Assembly (NCBI RefSeq): GCF_001949145.1
Contig: NW_019091360.1
Location: 3,560,423 to 3,624,422 of the forward strand
DNA from: Acanthaster planci
Lineage: Eukaryota; Echinodermata; Asteroidea; Valvatida; Acanthasteridae
Length of the DNA: 64,000 nucleotides
Direction of reading: 5' to 3'
The translations under genes were made by a program, and so were the position numbers. The notes under the pieces were generated by a model that was not told where the DNA came from, did not search any database, and saw nothing but the letters and a program-made list of their open reading frames with translations. Within the stretch, counting starts at the first letter, position 1; each line of letters opens with the position of its first letter. Positions 11,318 to 24,427 of the stretch are shown piece by piece.

Positions 11318-11475
11318 TTCCTAAGACACCTCCAGACTTTGCAGAGCCATTGGTGGACCAGACAGCTGTGCAAGGAGAAAGAGTGGAGTTCCATTGTCAG
11401 ATCACAGGCGATCCGCAACCATTAGTGGTCTGGTTCAAGAATGGTGCCGAGATAGAACCCAGCAGATTTGTTCAG
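11318..11475 (+). CDS. Exon 11: first two-thirds of Ig8
   Basis: A phase 1-0 exon encodes V-P-K-T-P-P-D-F, B-strand Cys in E-F-H-C-Q-I, strand C V-V-W-F-K-N-G and ends P-S-R-F-V-Q, with donor GTCGGT. The split lies in the C'-D region, later than in Ig6 and Ig7. The 639-base intron after it holds one copy of a small dispersed repeat. Confidence 0.93.
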
Positions 11476-11731
11476 GTCGGTTGGTTACTCTCTATTGTTG
11501 TGTTTGCTTTTAAGTTTATTTTTTTGTGCATATAAATGTTTGCAAAAACATTAGGTATTCATTGACGTGGTGAACAAGTATTGTTGTAACAACATGCATC
11601 TGCTTTATACAACCAGGAGAGTTTTTGTTATTGGCTGGATCAACTATATTGTGTTTTCTGTTGAGGAAATAATAAAATTTCCAGTGTTGTAGTGGTGATT
11701 TGGAGGAAATAATCTCAAATTTCCATCGTAA

Positions 11732-11840
11732 GTCCTTTCAAAAGACCAGTCATAAGTAACAGGTTGAACAACGACATAGTTGTACTTTTGTCACAGTTCA
11801 AATTGTGACTTGATTTAAGACTGGAGGACTTGAGATGGAC
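11732..11840 (+). repeat. Dispersed repeat family 2, copy 1
   Basis: It shares CTTTCAAAAGACCAGTCATA with bases 42315-42335 and, further on, GTGACTTG-x-TTAAGACTGG with the minus strand of 51581-51613. The ends are not defined, and I see no inverted repeats or ORF. Confidence 0.55.
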
Positions 11841-12114
11841 GAACAGAGATTTTTGATGGGCTCAACTAAAACATTTTAACTTTGAAGTTATGTGTTGCAT
11901 CAAACCAGCTTCTTTTGGTACAGACTGAAAAAGAAAGGGTGCTTATGGGATTTTTGAGCTTTGAAGCTTTTCGTGGTGAAGGGTAGCAAGTTAGTTTTAG
12001 AGAGGTTTGGGTAGCACCTTGCAAGGGTATCTCTTCTGAGTATGTGTGGTTCAGAAAAGAACTGGAGATTTTGTTGACCGATCACAGATTGTGTTCTTCC
12101 GTGACCAATCACAG

Positions 12115-12244
12115 ATAACATCTCAAGGGTTGAGCCAAGTACTCATCATCCCAGAGGTGGTGCTGGAGGATGCTGGGACATACAGCGTCAAAGGCAGCAA
12201 CGACGCGGGAGACTGCACCTCGGTGGCACAGCTGCACGTTGGAA
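12115..12244 (+). CDS. Exon 12: last third of Ig8
   Basis: A phase 0-1 exon reads I-T-S-Q-G-L-S-Q-V-L-I-I-P-E-V, then V-L-E-D-A-G-T-Y-S-V with no F-strand Cys. This start gives the usual Ig length. Two other in-frame acceptors lie upstream: 12055 (after GTGGTTCAG) and 12088 (after a near copy of the chosen acceptor), adding 20 or 9 residues. The donor is GTAAGA. The 479-base intron shows nothing. Confidence 0.8.
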
Positions 12245-12723
12245 GTAAGAATAGAAAACCTACAATAATATTGAATTCAAAATAATACACTTAATTATGG
12301 TGTACATATTGTTAGCGTAGGTGCAACCACATTACGTTTAGTACCTGTTGTTCAAAATCATCACATCCTTCATTCAAAAACTGAAATGTAACATGGATGA
12401 GCTCAGGTATTTGTTTGGGGTTATGTTAGGTGGTTATGTTTAGATGAAAGACCATTTACAGCCATTAAGTAATAATGACAGGGAGTAGCAGGATTAGATT
12501 TCTGATGGAAATATTCCTCATTTTTATGCCCTATGGAGAAATTTACATCATCATCACCCTTTCATATTAATGGTTATTGGTTTATTGATTTAGGAGAAGT
12601 GTTAATCGTTGTTTTCATGTCATTAATTATTTTCTCCCAATGCATTTTCCCCAGTTATTGAAATGGAGAACAAGGCCATCGTAAAATATTTCCTTATTTC
12701 ACCTGATTTTTTCTCAACCTCAG

Positions 12724-13017
12724 TTGAAGGCTTAAGCAGCAAAGCCCCACGCTTTGTCCGCGCATTCGGTGACCGCAGCACTTATGAGGGCGATGTAGTC
12801 CGCTTTGACTGCTACGTCCGAGGCGACCCCAAGCCAGAGGTCAACTGGTATAAGGACGGCGTACTAGTCAACGAGGGGGTGTTCCAGGTCTTGGAGGAAG
12901 GTGACAAGCACTCGCTCATCATTGGAGAAGTCTTTGATGAAGATGCCGGCACGTACAAATGCCAGGCCAAGAATAAGTACGGAGAGACAACTTGCTCTGC
13001 TGTCCTGACGATAGGAG
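12724..13017 (+). CDS. Exon 13: Ig9, complete domain in one exon
   Basis: A 294-base, phase 1-1 exon encodes an Ig with both Cys (R-F-D-C-Y-V, Y-K-C-Q-A), strand C V-N-W-Y-K-D-G and the turn F-D-E-D-A-G. GC content is clearly higher than in the introns. Donor GTGAGT opens a 3.96-kb intron. Confidence 0.95.
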
Positions 13018-16000
13018 GTGAGTTATTCTTTTGATCTTTGAATGTTACTCTACACCAGCACTAAATGTATGACTTTGGACAGTATCTTTTGTTGTCTGCT
13101 TGGAGGATGGAAATTGTAAAAATACCTGTAGCTGAAAACTGGTTGGAAAAAAAGTCCTAGAAAATTGACATGAAAACAGAAATCCACAGGAATGTAGCAT
13201 GTTATAGTGGTGTAATTGCTGAATTTCTCACTTCATTCAGCGTGAGTTTGTCACAGTGTAGGGGCACCTTGAGAGTCAGATCTTGGGCTAAATATCCTGT
13301 ACATAAAGCATAGCCTTATGGCTGCTTGTCTTATTTTCCCAAGCAAGCATTTTTCCCACTAAGCTTACCTGCACAGATTTTGTCTTTTACTTGTGAACAT
13401 TGCCTATGTTTTCAACTTTTAATTTTGTGAGTAAGGCTGCAGGCTGTTGTCTTGTTTGACAAAGCCAACAGAAACTTGAATCATTCAGTGCAATTTAGGT
13501 CGGCATTTAAGAAGGAAGTACTGTAGTATTTCGTCTGCAATATTTATTAAAGAAATCGAATGATTTTTTCCCTCCTACGTTTCAGTGATCGATCCTTCAG
13601 CAGTTATTTTGAAACTATTAATAATTTACTGGGCATTTGGGACAGTGCCCCCACGATACAGTCCTTACCTTCACCAAATTGCATTCATTCCTTGCGCTCT
13701 CTGTAGTCACATCTCTCTCAGGTTGCTGCCCTTGCAATTTATGCTCCTTGTAGGAATGCATATCTGTTGTAATTTCTCAGATATCTTGAAAATGCGTCAG
13801 AATTTATGATAATGTGGATGGCCACGCAAAGGACTTTGAAGGAGTTGGGAAAATCTAGATATTATCTTTGATTTGACCTCAAGATAAGTTCCCAAATTAG
13901 TAATTTTAATGAAAATGATACCTGGGGTAATATTCAGTGTGACTATTAAGCTTCCGTCTTCATGTCAAGATGTACGATGTATTTTATTCTCTGGCTAAAT
14001 TCTGGGGCAGTTAGTCACATGGTTTCCATCATTACCACATTCTAATCGTCACTGTGAAATTTGGCATAGGACAGCCGTGCACATTGTGTTGAAATGTTAA
14101 GCCACCTCAATTTCCTCTGAAAGACTTTGAGCACGTAATACCCACTCAGTACATTTTTAGAAAAAATCCATCCCGCTCTAACATGAAGTGCAGAAGTTAA
14201 CCATTTTGTTCAAGAGTAGATGCAGTTTCTATTATTCACATGAGTGTATGCTTGTAGTTGTATTTGTTAGTTGCTTAATTTTACTTTAAGGTCAGCAGTT
14301 CATGATTCTATTTCAACCCTCTCCCTCAGGCATTTTAACTATTGAGGAATCTTTATGCACTTTTCTAAATCCAGCAATTTATAGTAAAAGGATAGTATTC
14401 AGTGTAACTACATTGGCATCTGAATGCCTACTGTGAACAGTGAGTAAAGCAATAGTGGCTCAGCTGTGCAGTCCTGGAACTAGTAAAATACTGAAAAAAA
14501 TTCAACATTTGATTGAATTAGGTTAAAATCATGATCTTTGTTTAATTGAAATTTTGCATAACAAAAGAGACTTATACAGCTGCACTTCCTATGATTTTTT
14601 GGTGAATTCTTGAAATAGATTTCATAGTTCGCTGTAGAACGTTGCCAAATCACTGATGTCATTACCTGATTTACGGCTCACCAAAGTAGACCACTAAATT
14701 GGTTCCCTTATTGCGCAAGGTAAACCCAGTTTTCTAATTGCAATAACAATATCAAACCAACTTTGTTTAATACAGAAAACCGTTTTATTGCCCAATTAAT
14801 TGTTTTAAAGAACCTGTCACAACATCCTTATCACCCCCCAACTAAACTGATCACATATTTAACTCTGAGATTGAACTTGGTGAAATATTACACCTAACAT
14901 GTGACATCAGTCTATTTGGCTACCAAATAGATTTAGATTGTATGTTTACCAATTCAGTTTCGTGGAATCCGTCTGCCAACTCAATTTGGCAAATTTTCAA
15001 GAGATATCAGAACACTGCTATATATAAATGATTTAACTACAAAACATAATGGAAATTTTCACAGTAATGAATTTTCCCAAATTCAATTCTGTGACTAAAA
15101 TTACAACTGAGATTTTAATTACAGTGAATTGTGGTTACACCTGTCTGTAAAAATTGGTCTTAAAAGCTCAGACATTTACACGAGAGTTAAGTCTCATGTC
15201 TTGGTATAGGCACTGTTCTTGCCTTTAAGTTTGTTGTGTAACTGTTGGATGTACGTGTACATGCACTTATACCAAAATACACAGCTGGTGGAGTGACTGT
15301 GACCTATTGCTTTGGAATATCAATTTCTGAACCTGTTTCCAGCAACTTGCATGTGAGCCCATTTTTACTTGAAGCTGCATCTTTAAAGGTAGTGCCTATG
15401 GGAAAATAAAATGGTCTTGGCATTCGATGCTGGGAAGTACTTGGAATTTGAAAGTCAAAGTGGTCCGATATCATGTAAGATAATCTGGCAGGACCCTCTG
15501 CATAACATCTGCTAAAGCACGTCAGACATTCCAATTAAAGCACCAATGATATACAGGCTAGCAATCACCATGAATCTCCCAGGGCTTTGGGAATCTTGGG
15601 CGTTGTGGTGGGTAGAGAGCTGGACTGTTTGATGATGTCTGTCTATTGTCGGACATAGTGGATATTGGATTGTTGCTTGCAAACAGTTCTTATGCAGTGA
15701 CATCATTACTTTTTTTAAATCTTGAACTGGCTTCACAATTTCTTAAGTGGATTGAAACTCGGGAGTCTGCTTTACTGTACATGCCACTTTGCAGTTTCTG
15801 CTTTATTATGGCCTACATGTAGTAAGCTTTTTCTGTTTTTTTTTCACTCGCTATTGTCAAAGTGATTCAATCCATTCAGTCAAGTTAATGGAAGACAGTT
15901 TTGGGAGAAGGGAACTGTGAATCATGCACATTATTTCACCCTCACAACCATTTCAACTACATGATCCTGTATGGATGAAATGACTGTAGTCTAGGGATGC

Positions 16001-16977
16001 AGGTATCTTGCTACACCTTACAAGGTGGGCAGAGGTCTTTCATTTTTTTTCTTTTACATGCAGAATTCAGTATATCTATAACTTGGCAATATTTGGATCA
16101 ATAATGAATACAGCTGCGGCAAAAGTCATGCGCTTCACTTTGTGGGTTTTTTGTGTATAATTTGAGTCTGAGGATAACTGCAAGTTATGTCAGGGCCTAG
16201 GTGTTGGTTGTACAGTCTTCGGTACATGTAGCTCGTAAACCTGATGTTAGGCTACGTGTTGTACATGCCTGCCTGCATCCCTGGAGGTCCTCCTTGTGTC
16301 GCAGTTTCATAGACCTGATTCTACTTAACCCTGCCTTCCTCATCAAACCTGTAACATCTCAGCATGCTGATTGCTGCTGAACCTCAAACCAGGCCTCTCG
16401 AGTGCACTGTGTTGCAGTCTTGTCTGCCCCAAAAGGTGCTTGTGCCATACCAGTCGTGTTCGACATTCCAGGCATACCGGCCAGATCATTCAGACTTGGT
16501 TTCTGATTGGCTGGCTTCAAAGTATGCAGAGATCCCGTCTGGAGCTCTGTATTCTTGGCAGCAGGTTTTAATTTCTAGACACATCTTTTTTTATAGTCTG
16601 AGTAATTTCTCTGTTTTGCAGTCACAGCAGTGCTGTGTACTTGTACATGTGGTTGATGAGATGATGTGGGGATGAGACATAACATGTATTACAAGCAGAT
16701 ATTTTGACTGGCTGAGTCACACAAATTTTTATCATGAAACTTTGACCAAAGTAGTTTCACTCATTAAAAAAACGAATCTCCTTGGATAAAACACACCCTT
16801 GAACTTTTTTGATGTTTTAAAGTGTTAAACTTTTATGATACCTACAGAAATGCATTTTGCTTACTTTCAAGGAATTGTATAAAAGGTAAAGCAAAAATCG
16901 TGAAATTGAGCCAGTTTGTGTTCATTTTAGCCATTGATATTAATTCTGAGTGAAACATTTTGTTTCTGTTTTCTTAG
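13018..16977 (+). other. 3.96-kb intron between Ig9 and exon 14
   Basis: No Ig-like reading frame or clear repeat is seen on either strand. A stretch near 16270-16570 is richer in GC and has an inverted CCAAT word (CTGATTGGCTGG), but nothing further supports a function. Confidence 0.6.
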
Positions 16978-17011
16978 GTCCAGTTGTTACTATTACGACG
17001 GAATCTGACAG
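16978..17011 (+). CDS. Exon 14: 34-base linker micro-exon
   Basis: A strong acceptor (TTGTTTCTGTTTTCTTAG), 34 bases reading G-P-V-V-T-I-T-T-E-S-D, and donor GTAAGT. Its phases (1 in, 2 out) fit exon 13 and exon 15 exactly, which is the main support, since the exon sits between introns of 4.0 and 8.5 kb. Skipping it would shift the frame, so it should be constitutive if exon 15 is used. Confidence 0.75.
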
Positions 17012-20000
17012 GTAAGTTCTTGGTTTAGTCTATCTTTGTGTTCAGATCTCAAAGAAGGATTGAAAAGCAAACACGGACACAACCCCCCCCCAAAAAAATC
17101 AATCTCCACATTGTAATTCAGGAGAGAGAAAGCCTTTTGTCATTAAAAGTTACTCTATATTCACGAAAATAATGGAAGTTGAGATATTGAGATAAAGAGA
17201 TCAACTTGGATTTATATCATGAGCAAAAATGATGTCCCTGAGCTTATCTGGATAAATTGATTATTAAAGGATGCTTTATGAAAGAACATAGGTAAGAAAA
17301 CAACTTTGTCCCCTTTTCCTCTATTATCAATAAGTGATTAATAAATTTAAAAGTCCATCTCCGGTTGGTTGGCACATGGGATCACTGCTTGTCTGGGATT
17401 TCCATGGAAAGAGGTCATCACCTACGTCCTTCAAGAGGATGCCAGGCCGTCTTAGGTTTTGCCTTCTGCTCCTTGATCCATTTATAGTGCGGCCTCCTGA
17501 GTGGAGAGGGGCAGGTGGATTGAAGAGTCTGGCTCAAGGGTGAACTGTGGAATGGGGAAGGTTAACTTCAGAGCCTTGGTTCCTTGACTATATATTGTGG
17601 CTGTCATCTCAAGCATGTGTTGTTCACCTTCAGTGTTCTTACAAAAAAAAATGAAGTGCATGTGCATTGATATGAGAAACTGTATCTGCTATCATTCAGA
17701 CTGACCATGATTGGGAAGTAAATCTGGAGCTCAAATCTGTAGAAATTGACAACCTTAAGGAAAAAATTACATTCTTGTGTGATTGCACATTTCTGTTTTT
17801 GCATACTGATGGCTTCTCTCTACTTTAACATGCCCATTTGAAAGGGCAAAGAAGAAATTTAATATGTAAACTGCACCGTTATCTTTAAAGTGTAATGGAC
17901 GAATCTTCAATTGGCCATCCATCTGACCATTTACCTCTGGTAAATTAGAGGGAGTGGATGTCAACTTCTCTGTACTCAGTAATTTATTCTTATACACAAA
18001 ATCAAGACCGAATCCAAACAAAACAAACTGTAGTTTGCGAGCTATGGTGGTCACACACCTCAGAAACACAGACAATCAGTGTGGGACAAGACCTGGGTTT
18101 TTATACACAACAAATACAACTGGGTAATCAAATTCCATGAGACATGGTAAGTGCAGATTAAAGATGCACATGTGCTCATTCCACAATGTAATCAAATGAG
18201 AGCACTGTAAATAATCAGGTGCATCACAAAAGTCACAGACACAAATCTAGGACACCATTACACCACAGTATTAACAGAGACAAGTCTGCCATTGAAAATA
18301 ATTCTTCAGTCCATTAGTGAAATTGATATGAGATAGCACAGGTCAGCAATGTTATGTTTCACTGTAACCTTCCACAAGATGAGAGCTTGGTTAGTAAATC
18401 CCACTAACCCTGGCTGACCTGATTGGAAGTCTTAGTTTTTTAGCCTTTTGATGAATTTAAGATAGTACGGGGGACCTGACTTTTTCTTGTATTACAAAAA
18501 ATCCTAACACTGTTAGAATCATATTGTACCGGTATGTACTGGTACCAAAAGGTGAAATACATTAGGGTTACATACAACTATGCGTGATTGTTTCCTCTGC
18601 CCTTAAGGTTCAGTCAGTTTTGTGCAACCCTTAGCATTCAGTGAGTACTTGAGTAGTGCATGAGTTTTTACAAGCTTCTTGAATACCTTGATAAGTGAAT
18701 GTACAGAAGTACCTCAGGATACCTCGGTCAACATGTCCAGCCGACCCGTCTTGGTAGGTTTTTGAAAATTGAGAGTCCACTGTTGCACTGTGACCTTCAG
18801 AAATTGCATCAGTGTAGTGCTCCTTCTTGACACTCCCAACGCACCTGAAGGTGAATTGCTGGCCATTTGTTCTGATTTGAGGGTGTATTTGTGGCAATCG
18901 ATAAATCTTTTTACCAGACTGTGTTCCCTCTCCAGGGCTTTTCAAATGGTTCAATATCACCATGTACTGCAGCATACATGTACTCTGTGTCTGAAAAACA
19001 GCTGTTGATGTTCTAATTGGAGACAAACCATGATATCTCTTTTAAGTATTTGTGTACAGCCCATTTGACCATTTTGCCAACCTCTCTGGTTAAAATGTGT
19101 CCTGCACCTCATTTGGAACTATTGGTTCTGCCTTATCATAAGTTTTCGTGCTTGAAGTGTCAGTGGTATTGCTATGGTTTTCTTGAGCATAATAAAATAG
19201 ATATTCTAGTACATATATACGTTCAATGTGTATCTTAGATTTCAAGTATGTTATAGCCCTTGCATGTGTTAAAGGTTGCAAGGAAAAGTGGGAGTTATAT
19301 TCACCGATTCAATTTGGAAGAAAAATCTGACAGAATTTAATGTTATGCAAGGAAGCAGTGTCTTATTAAAACTGGAAAAGGTCTTTTTTTGGGGTAAGGT
19401 TGCTTTGTGTTCTCTGATGTACATGGGTATAAACATGGAAATCGTTTGTTTTGCAGGGAGTGTTTGTATAAATTCCCTTGTGCCAGAGAAAAGTAGGGGC
19501 AGATAAATATTCCAGGAGAGTTGAATATAATACTGTTTAGACTGCTGGCCTGCCCAGCTAAGAGGTTTATCATTCCCTAGGGAAAAAGCATTGTGCATTT
19601 ACTGAGGCATATAACAGTAGCTATATTATGATGACATGAAAGAAGGGGGGGGGAGATTCTGTTCCTTTCTGTGAGATGTCAAAGCTTAGTCCTATTTCTG
19701 TGGGAACTACCTCCACGAGACATTAAATTGATTTTGTTTTGGTGTTAGTGAATTCCATTCCCTGAAAGAAGCTTCCTGATGGTGCACAATGCACTGTGCT
19801 GTTAGAACTTGAGATATTCTAAAATTCTGAAAATGTTAGTTTGAGAAGAAAGCAGTTTCAACCAAATATTGCCATGATACAAAGCCTGCAAAAGGTCTCT
19901 TTTGCACAGAGGCTTGGTTGAGAAATCAGAACACAGTGATTTGAATCATGTAAAATCTGACAACCATTTTACCCCTTTGGATTGTGACTGTAGCTTTTAG

Positions 20001-20203
20001 CATTTGACTGACATTTTAGTTTAAGGTTACATTACCCAGTCTGGGCCTCTTGTAGCATGTTTATCATAATTGATATCATTTTTTGTGACAATTGATTTCT
20101 AGCGATAATCTTAAAATGTTTGATGTGCTGTCAATTAAGCAACTGCAGGCTGTATGCACAGCCCCAATATGCAGAACAGCTGAAAAAGTCTTCAAGACAA
20201 TCC

Positions 20204-20420
20204 TTATAAAATATTTTCCTTTGAAAGTTTGGCTCTCTGCCAGTCAGATGACATCACTGGAGGGAGGTGGAGCTATTCAAATTGACCTGCTCAGTCCACG
20301 GCTTATCTGAATGGCATTTGCACATGCAGCTCAGGGGGAAAGTCAGCCAATAAGAAGCTGGCTTGTGTAAGTGCACCGCATGCTAATTAGCCAGACTGAG
20401 GCTGTATCTGAAATCCGTAA
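20204..20420 (+). promoter_or_regulatory. Candidate internal promoter
   Basis: A cluster of promoter-type words lies just before a GC-richer stretch: TTATAAAATA at 20204 (TATA-like and close to a MEF2 site), an E-box CAGCTG at 20177, a GATA-type TTATCT at 20303, a CCAAT box at 20347 and a homeobox-like CTAATTAG near 20381. All are short words that occur by chance, so the case rests on their grouping and on the exon-like sequence that follows. Confidence 0.3.
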
Positions 20421-20656
20421 TGCTGGGCTGACTTGCAGTCCTACCACCGAGAGCAACACATCCGCAGAGCGAGAGAAACAAGGCTGTCAAGCCGCCCATT
20501 TACTTGCGAGCAATTGTCTGGATTTTAAGTCTGGTGTTAAGAAAAAGTTAAGAAGCTTCTGTTTTTGTGTCAAGAAGGAGCCAGAGACAAGGCCCTGCTG
20601 GTGCCAATCTAAACCTGTTGGGAATGGACCTGGATTCTAAGGGGGTGACACCATCG
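20421..20656 (+). other. Candidate untranslated first exon of an internal transcript
   Basis: GC-richer than the surrounding intron, with CpGs kept, and ends at donor GTAGGA (20657). An ORF is open from 20380 to 20640, and a short AUG frame starts at 20624. Joined to exon 15 (25545), that AUG frame would meet a stop at once, so it would act as an upstream ORF. The first useful AUG would then be at 25585 in exon 15 (M-F-G-Q-R-S-K-F), which has a purine at -3. Confidence 0.25.
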
Positions 20657-23600
20657 GTAGGAAACTCTTATTCTGTTATTTATAATTCAAAAGTGAACTT
20701 ATTCATAAGTATAGATTCTTGGAGTGATGTCTTTTAATGAGGTGTATCTTATGAGGTGTTTGGTGCATGAATGTAACATTGAGGTCAAAGAGTCATGAAA
20801 TAATTGAATTGTGAAAAGAAATTACTCTGTTAGGGTAGCTTTAGTTCTGGGTGGAGCTTCTAAGCCCCGCCCCTTGTGGCACATCTACTAAGTTAATTAG
20901 TTTAAGTGTGCCGTTATTTGTTTGAAACCCTATTATCTTCGGTAGCTTCATCAATTTTATTTCAAATTATGTCAAATAGTGAATTTTTACCTGATAAACC
21001 CAGTCATTTTTTTCTGACATTTTTTCATTAATTGGCTCAAAACTACATTGTAAAGTACAAAGCTCAATTTACATACTAAATCTAGACACAGTATAAATTT
21101 ACTGGCGCAATAATTGACGGGCCACATTTTAAATTTTAACAAATGAAAGATGCAAAAATTTGTCTCAAGTACACTTTGATAAATCATTGTAGTATAGTTT
21201 GCTGGGGAGAATTGCAGTGATAAGGTCTGTGGTCTGTAAAAATTAAATTTAACTACAAAATAAGCATCACATAGATCAGGACATGACACCTTGCTTAAAA
21301 TAATACTAACTACATGTAGCTTTTCAACAACATGGTGAATTTACTTGTCACCGGTTGCCACATGCTGAACTTTTTTTGCTTTAAATGGTAGAAACCAACA
21401 GCTCTGCCGAATTTTTTTCATAAAAACTGAATATCTGAATAGTGAAAAGGGTCCTACATATTTACCTGCGCTAGTTTGAATATACTGCACAGATATGAGT
21501 CTGTGCCTGCATGTTATCAGGTCATCATCTTTCCTGACCGTGATGGCTTGCTGTGCATGACCAGATACACATACATGTACACATGGCTGTAACCTGCACA
21601 CACAGCGGTAGCGGTGCATAGCACCATATATGGTAAGAACTACCATATGCTTGCATGCTGATGGCATCTCTCTGTGCAAGGCAGGGTATGCGGAGGGATT
21701 TCTTTACATTGAAATCAAACTCCGCTTAGACGGAGACAAAGACAGGGATTAAACTAGTCGGGCAGTTACTTCTCCTCTTGAAATGTCCATTTTCCTAGGG
21801 AGGTGTAATGTTCAAACACTGCCGACTTGAATTTGTTTATTTTCTTTGAAGGGAGGTTGTTGAAAGGTCAACTGAGGTCATCTTTTGTGTTTAAGTTGTT
21901 CTACCCTTCTTGAGGTTCTGGTCTGGCCTTTGGTTTTTTTCTGAAATTTTCTTGGGGGGGGTGCAAAGGACAAATGAATGTTTTAACATTCGTTTTTAAT
22001 TTCATTAACATGCCTTCACTGTAAATTTTTAGTAGCTTCTTACTCATAGTTAAGAAAATCAAAACTTGTATCCTTTTTATCAAAGCATTCAGTAATAATT
22101 TTAAATAGTTTTAATATGCCTGCGTAAACAAAATTGCAGCCAATAGGCAACATCTGGTTAAAGGTACATGAATGCTCCAAAGAAATGTAGGCCATGATGT
22201 AAACATATTGATAAAGACACCAGTCAGCGTGATATTTTGAGTTGCCCAGGTTGTCATTATCACAGGTCTTTATTATTCACTTGTGGCTCGCCTGCAGAGT
22301 GGCAGCATAGATGCCAGGCATACCAGAGTTGGGGCCTGGCTGCAGACTGCACTGGTATGCTCTGACCAGAGCTGTTTTATAAGGAAAAGAGAATGATGTC
22401 ACCGTTGTGTTCTCTTAACTATTTGATCATTGGAGGCCGTCCTACTCTGGAAAAATGCCATGATTCTGAGAATGTGTGTCCAAATGTGCCTACACTGAGG
22501 GCACTGTTTTATGTTCATATAAAAATGCAAAATTATTTTTGAGTTTTATCAGATGATGCAAGTTTTTTTTTCCAGAAGAATCAGCAGTGCTCAACACAAT
22601 TTATTTTATTCTTTCAAAGAATTTTAGCCTACATATTTTGATATTTGATGATCAGTTTAGGATGTTGTTCAGTGGAATATGGCATAGTCACACAGATGTT
22701 CCCCTTTTCATTTTGTTGTGATAACATTGGCTTATACTTTTTAAAATGGATTAGTTCCAAGGCCATGTCTTATTAAGTCAAAAGGCCTCTTGTATTGGTT
22801 AACAGGCTTACTGTATACATGTTCAAAGCTTGGAAACTTCTGGAGTTGTTGGAGTTATGTTAACTGAATGCAGAGAATGAAGACTTGGTCGCTGTGCACT
22901 TTTTCAGAATGCGAGGGCCGTCCAATAATAGATTTAGATTTTGATCAAGAATGTTCTAGTGACTACATGTAGGTTTTGTGAGCTTGATATCTTTACTTAG
23001 CCACATTACGTGTGCTTGACTTAAGAGATTTGGCAAAGGTCATATTAGAGATTATTTTACTGACATCTTGAACTAAGGTTGTGCAAATATGAACAGTTTG
23101 ATCCAGGGATGTGATGATATGCGCTGCAGTACAGCTTCAAGGTTGTCAAGGGAAATGCTGTGGCTGGACCTCAGCATGTCTGAGACCGCGTCAGACACCA
23201 GATGGATGTTTGGTGCATTCCTAACCACTTGAATCATTATGTGCGCATGTACGTGATGAATTGCCCACGATAACTGTTTCCCATATAAAGTCTGTCAACC
23301 TTTGATAGAGAACAAGTTCTGTGTGTGTCTTTGACTTGCTTGTGTTTGAAGAAGAAAAAATGGAAAATACTTTCATTCAATTTGTCAAAAGTAAATTGTA
23401 GTTTTTCAGTGGTTGTTGAAAAAATGGTACCTTAACATCCATGATTGTAGTTTATTCCATTTTTGAAAGGGGGTTATTAATTTACTAGGGAAGTTCATCC
23501 CACCAACATCTGTATTTGGTAATTGATTCACATCTTGAAAATACATCTTGAAAATGATTCACATCTGTTTACAAAGTACATGTAAGGTTTAGATCTTCAT

Positions 23601-24244
23601 AGGTACTCAGTAGAACAAAATGTTAACTTTTTTATAGCTGAGAGAGTTCTTCATTTACAGAATGAAAAATTAAAGTGTAAATTTCAACAGCTATTATTAG
23701 GTCAGTGACCTCAAATTTTTTGTCACCCAGGTGATATAACAGTGCAGTGACCTCCTTATCATCCTCCACATACTTGGACCATCTCTAGCCCCCTGGTGAT
23801 GCAACACATGCTGGGTTGTGTGATGAGTTAATAGGGAAAGTTTGGCATGACTTTGCATGCCATATTTTTTTAGAAATTCTCAGGCCCAGTGCAGTTATTG
23901 TCAGAATCCTTTTGAATTGACAGCTGGGTTCAGAGACGCATGGACTCTATTTCTCTGTTCTCCTATAAAACTTGAATAAGATTCATGTTCATATCTGAAG
24001 GTGTATGTGCCCCATACCTTACATTCTTTGCTGAAAAGCAGACATTTTGTATTATAATGATAACTTGGAATTCTAGTTTATTTCTGACCATACGTGTGTC
24101 AAATATGAAGAACAAAAAAAATTGAAATCACAAACTCTGGATAGCATCCAAGGCCTATATATTTGAGAACTGTTCAAACACTAAAACCTAGGAGTCCTGA
24201 AAAGTACATATTTATAATAGATGATGGAATGTGATATAGGTTTG

Positions 24245-24427
24245 TTCTATAAACACTCAGTTCTGCATAGCTATACTTTGTATATATAAATGAATCCATT
24301 AACTTCACATCATGGCGTGCGAATTAGATTTATTCTATAAACACTCGTGTTCCTAGATCTGATATCCTTGGTTGAAATTTACCCATGAACTTTAGTCAGT
24401 AGTGTGCGTGTGTGTTATAAACACTCA
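24245..24427 (+). repeat. Degenerate tandem repeat, about 85 bases, three units
   Basis: The word T-ATAAACACTC recurs at about 24245, 24333 and 24414, each followed by GTTC or TTCT and a similar context. The spacing is 88 and 81 bases. The units are too diverged for exact borders. Confidence 0.4.

Noticed and set aside
15304-15736. Minus-strand ORFs of 74-76 codons in the 4-kb intron as a nested gene
   Set aside because: No recognisable domain, no start context or splice pattern, and normal intron composition.
16270-16575. A second promoter-like patch with an inverted CCAAT box
   Set aside because: Only one recognisable word, and the following donor (GTTTTA) is poor.
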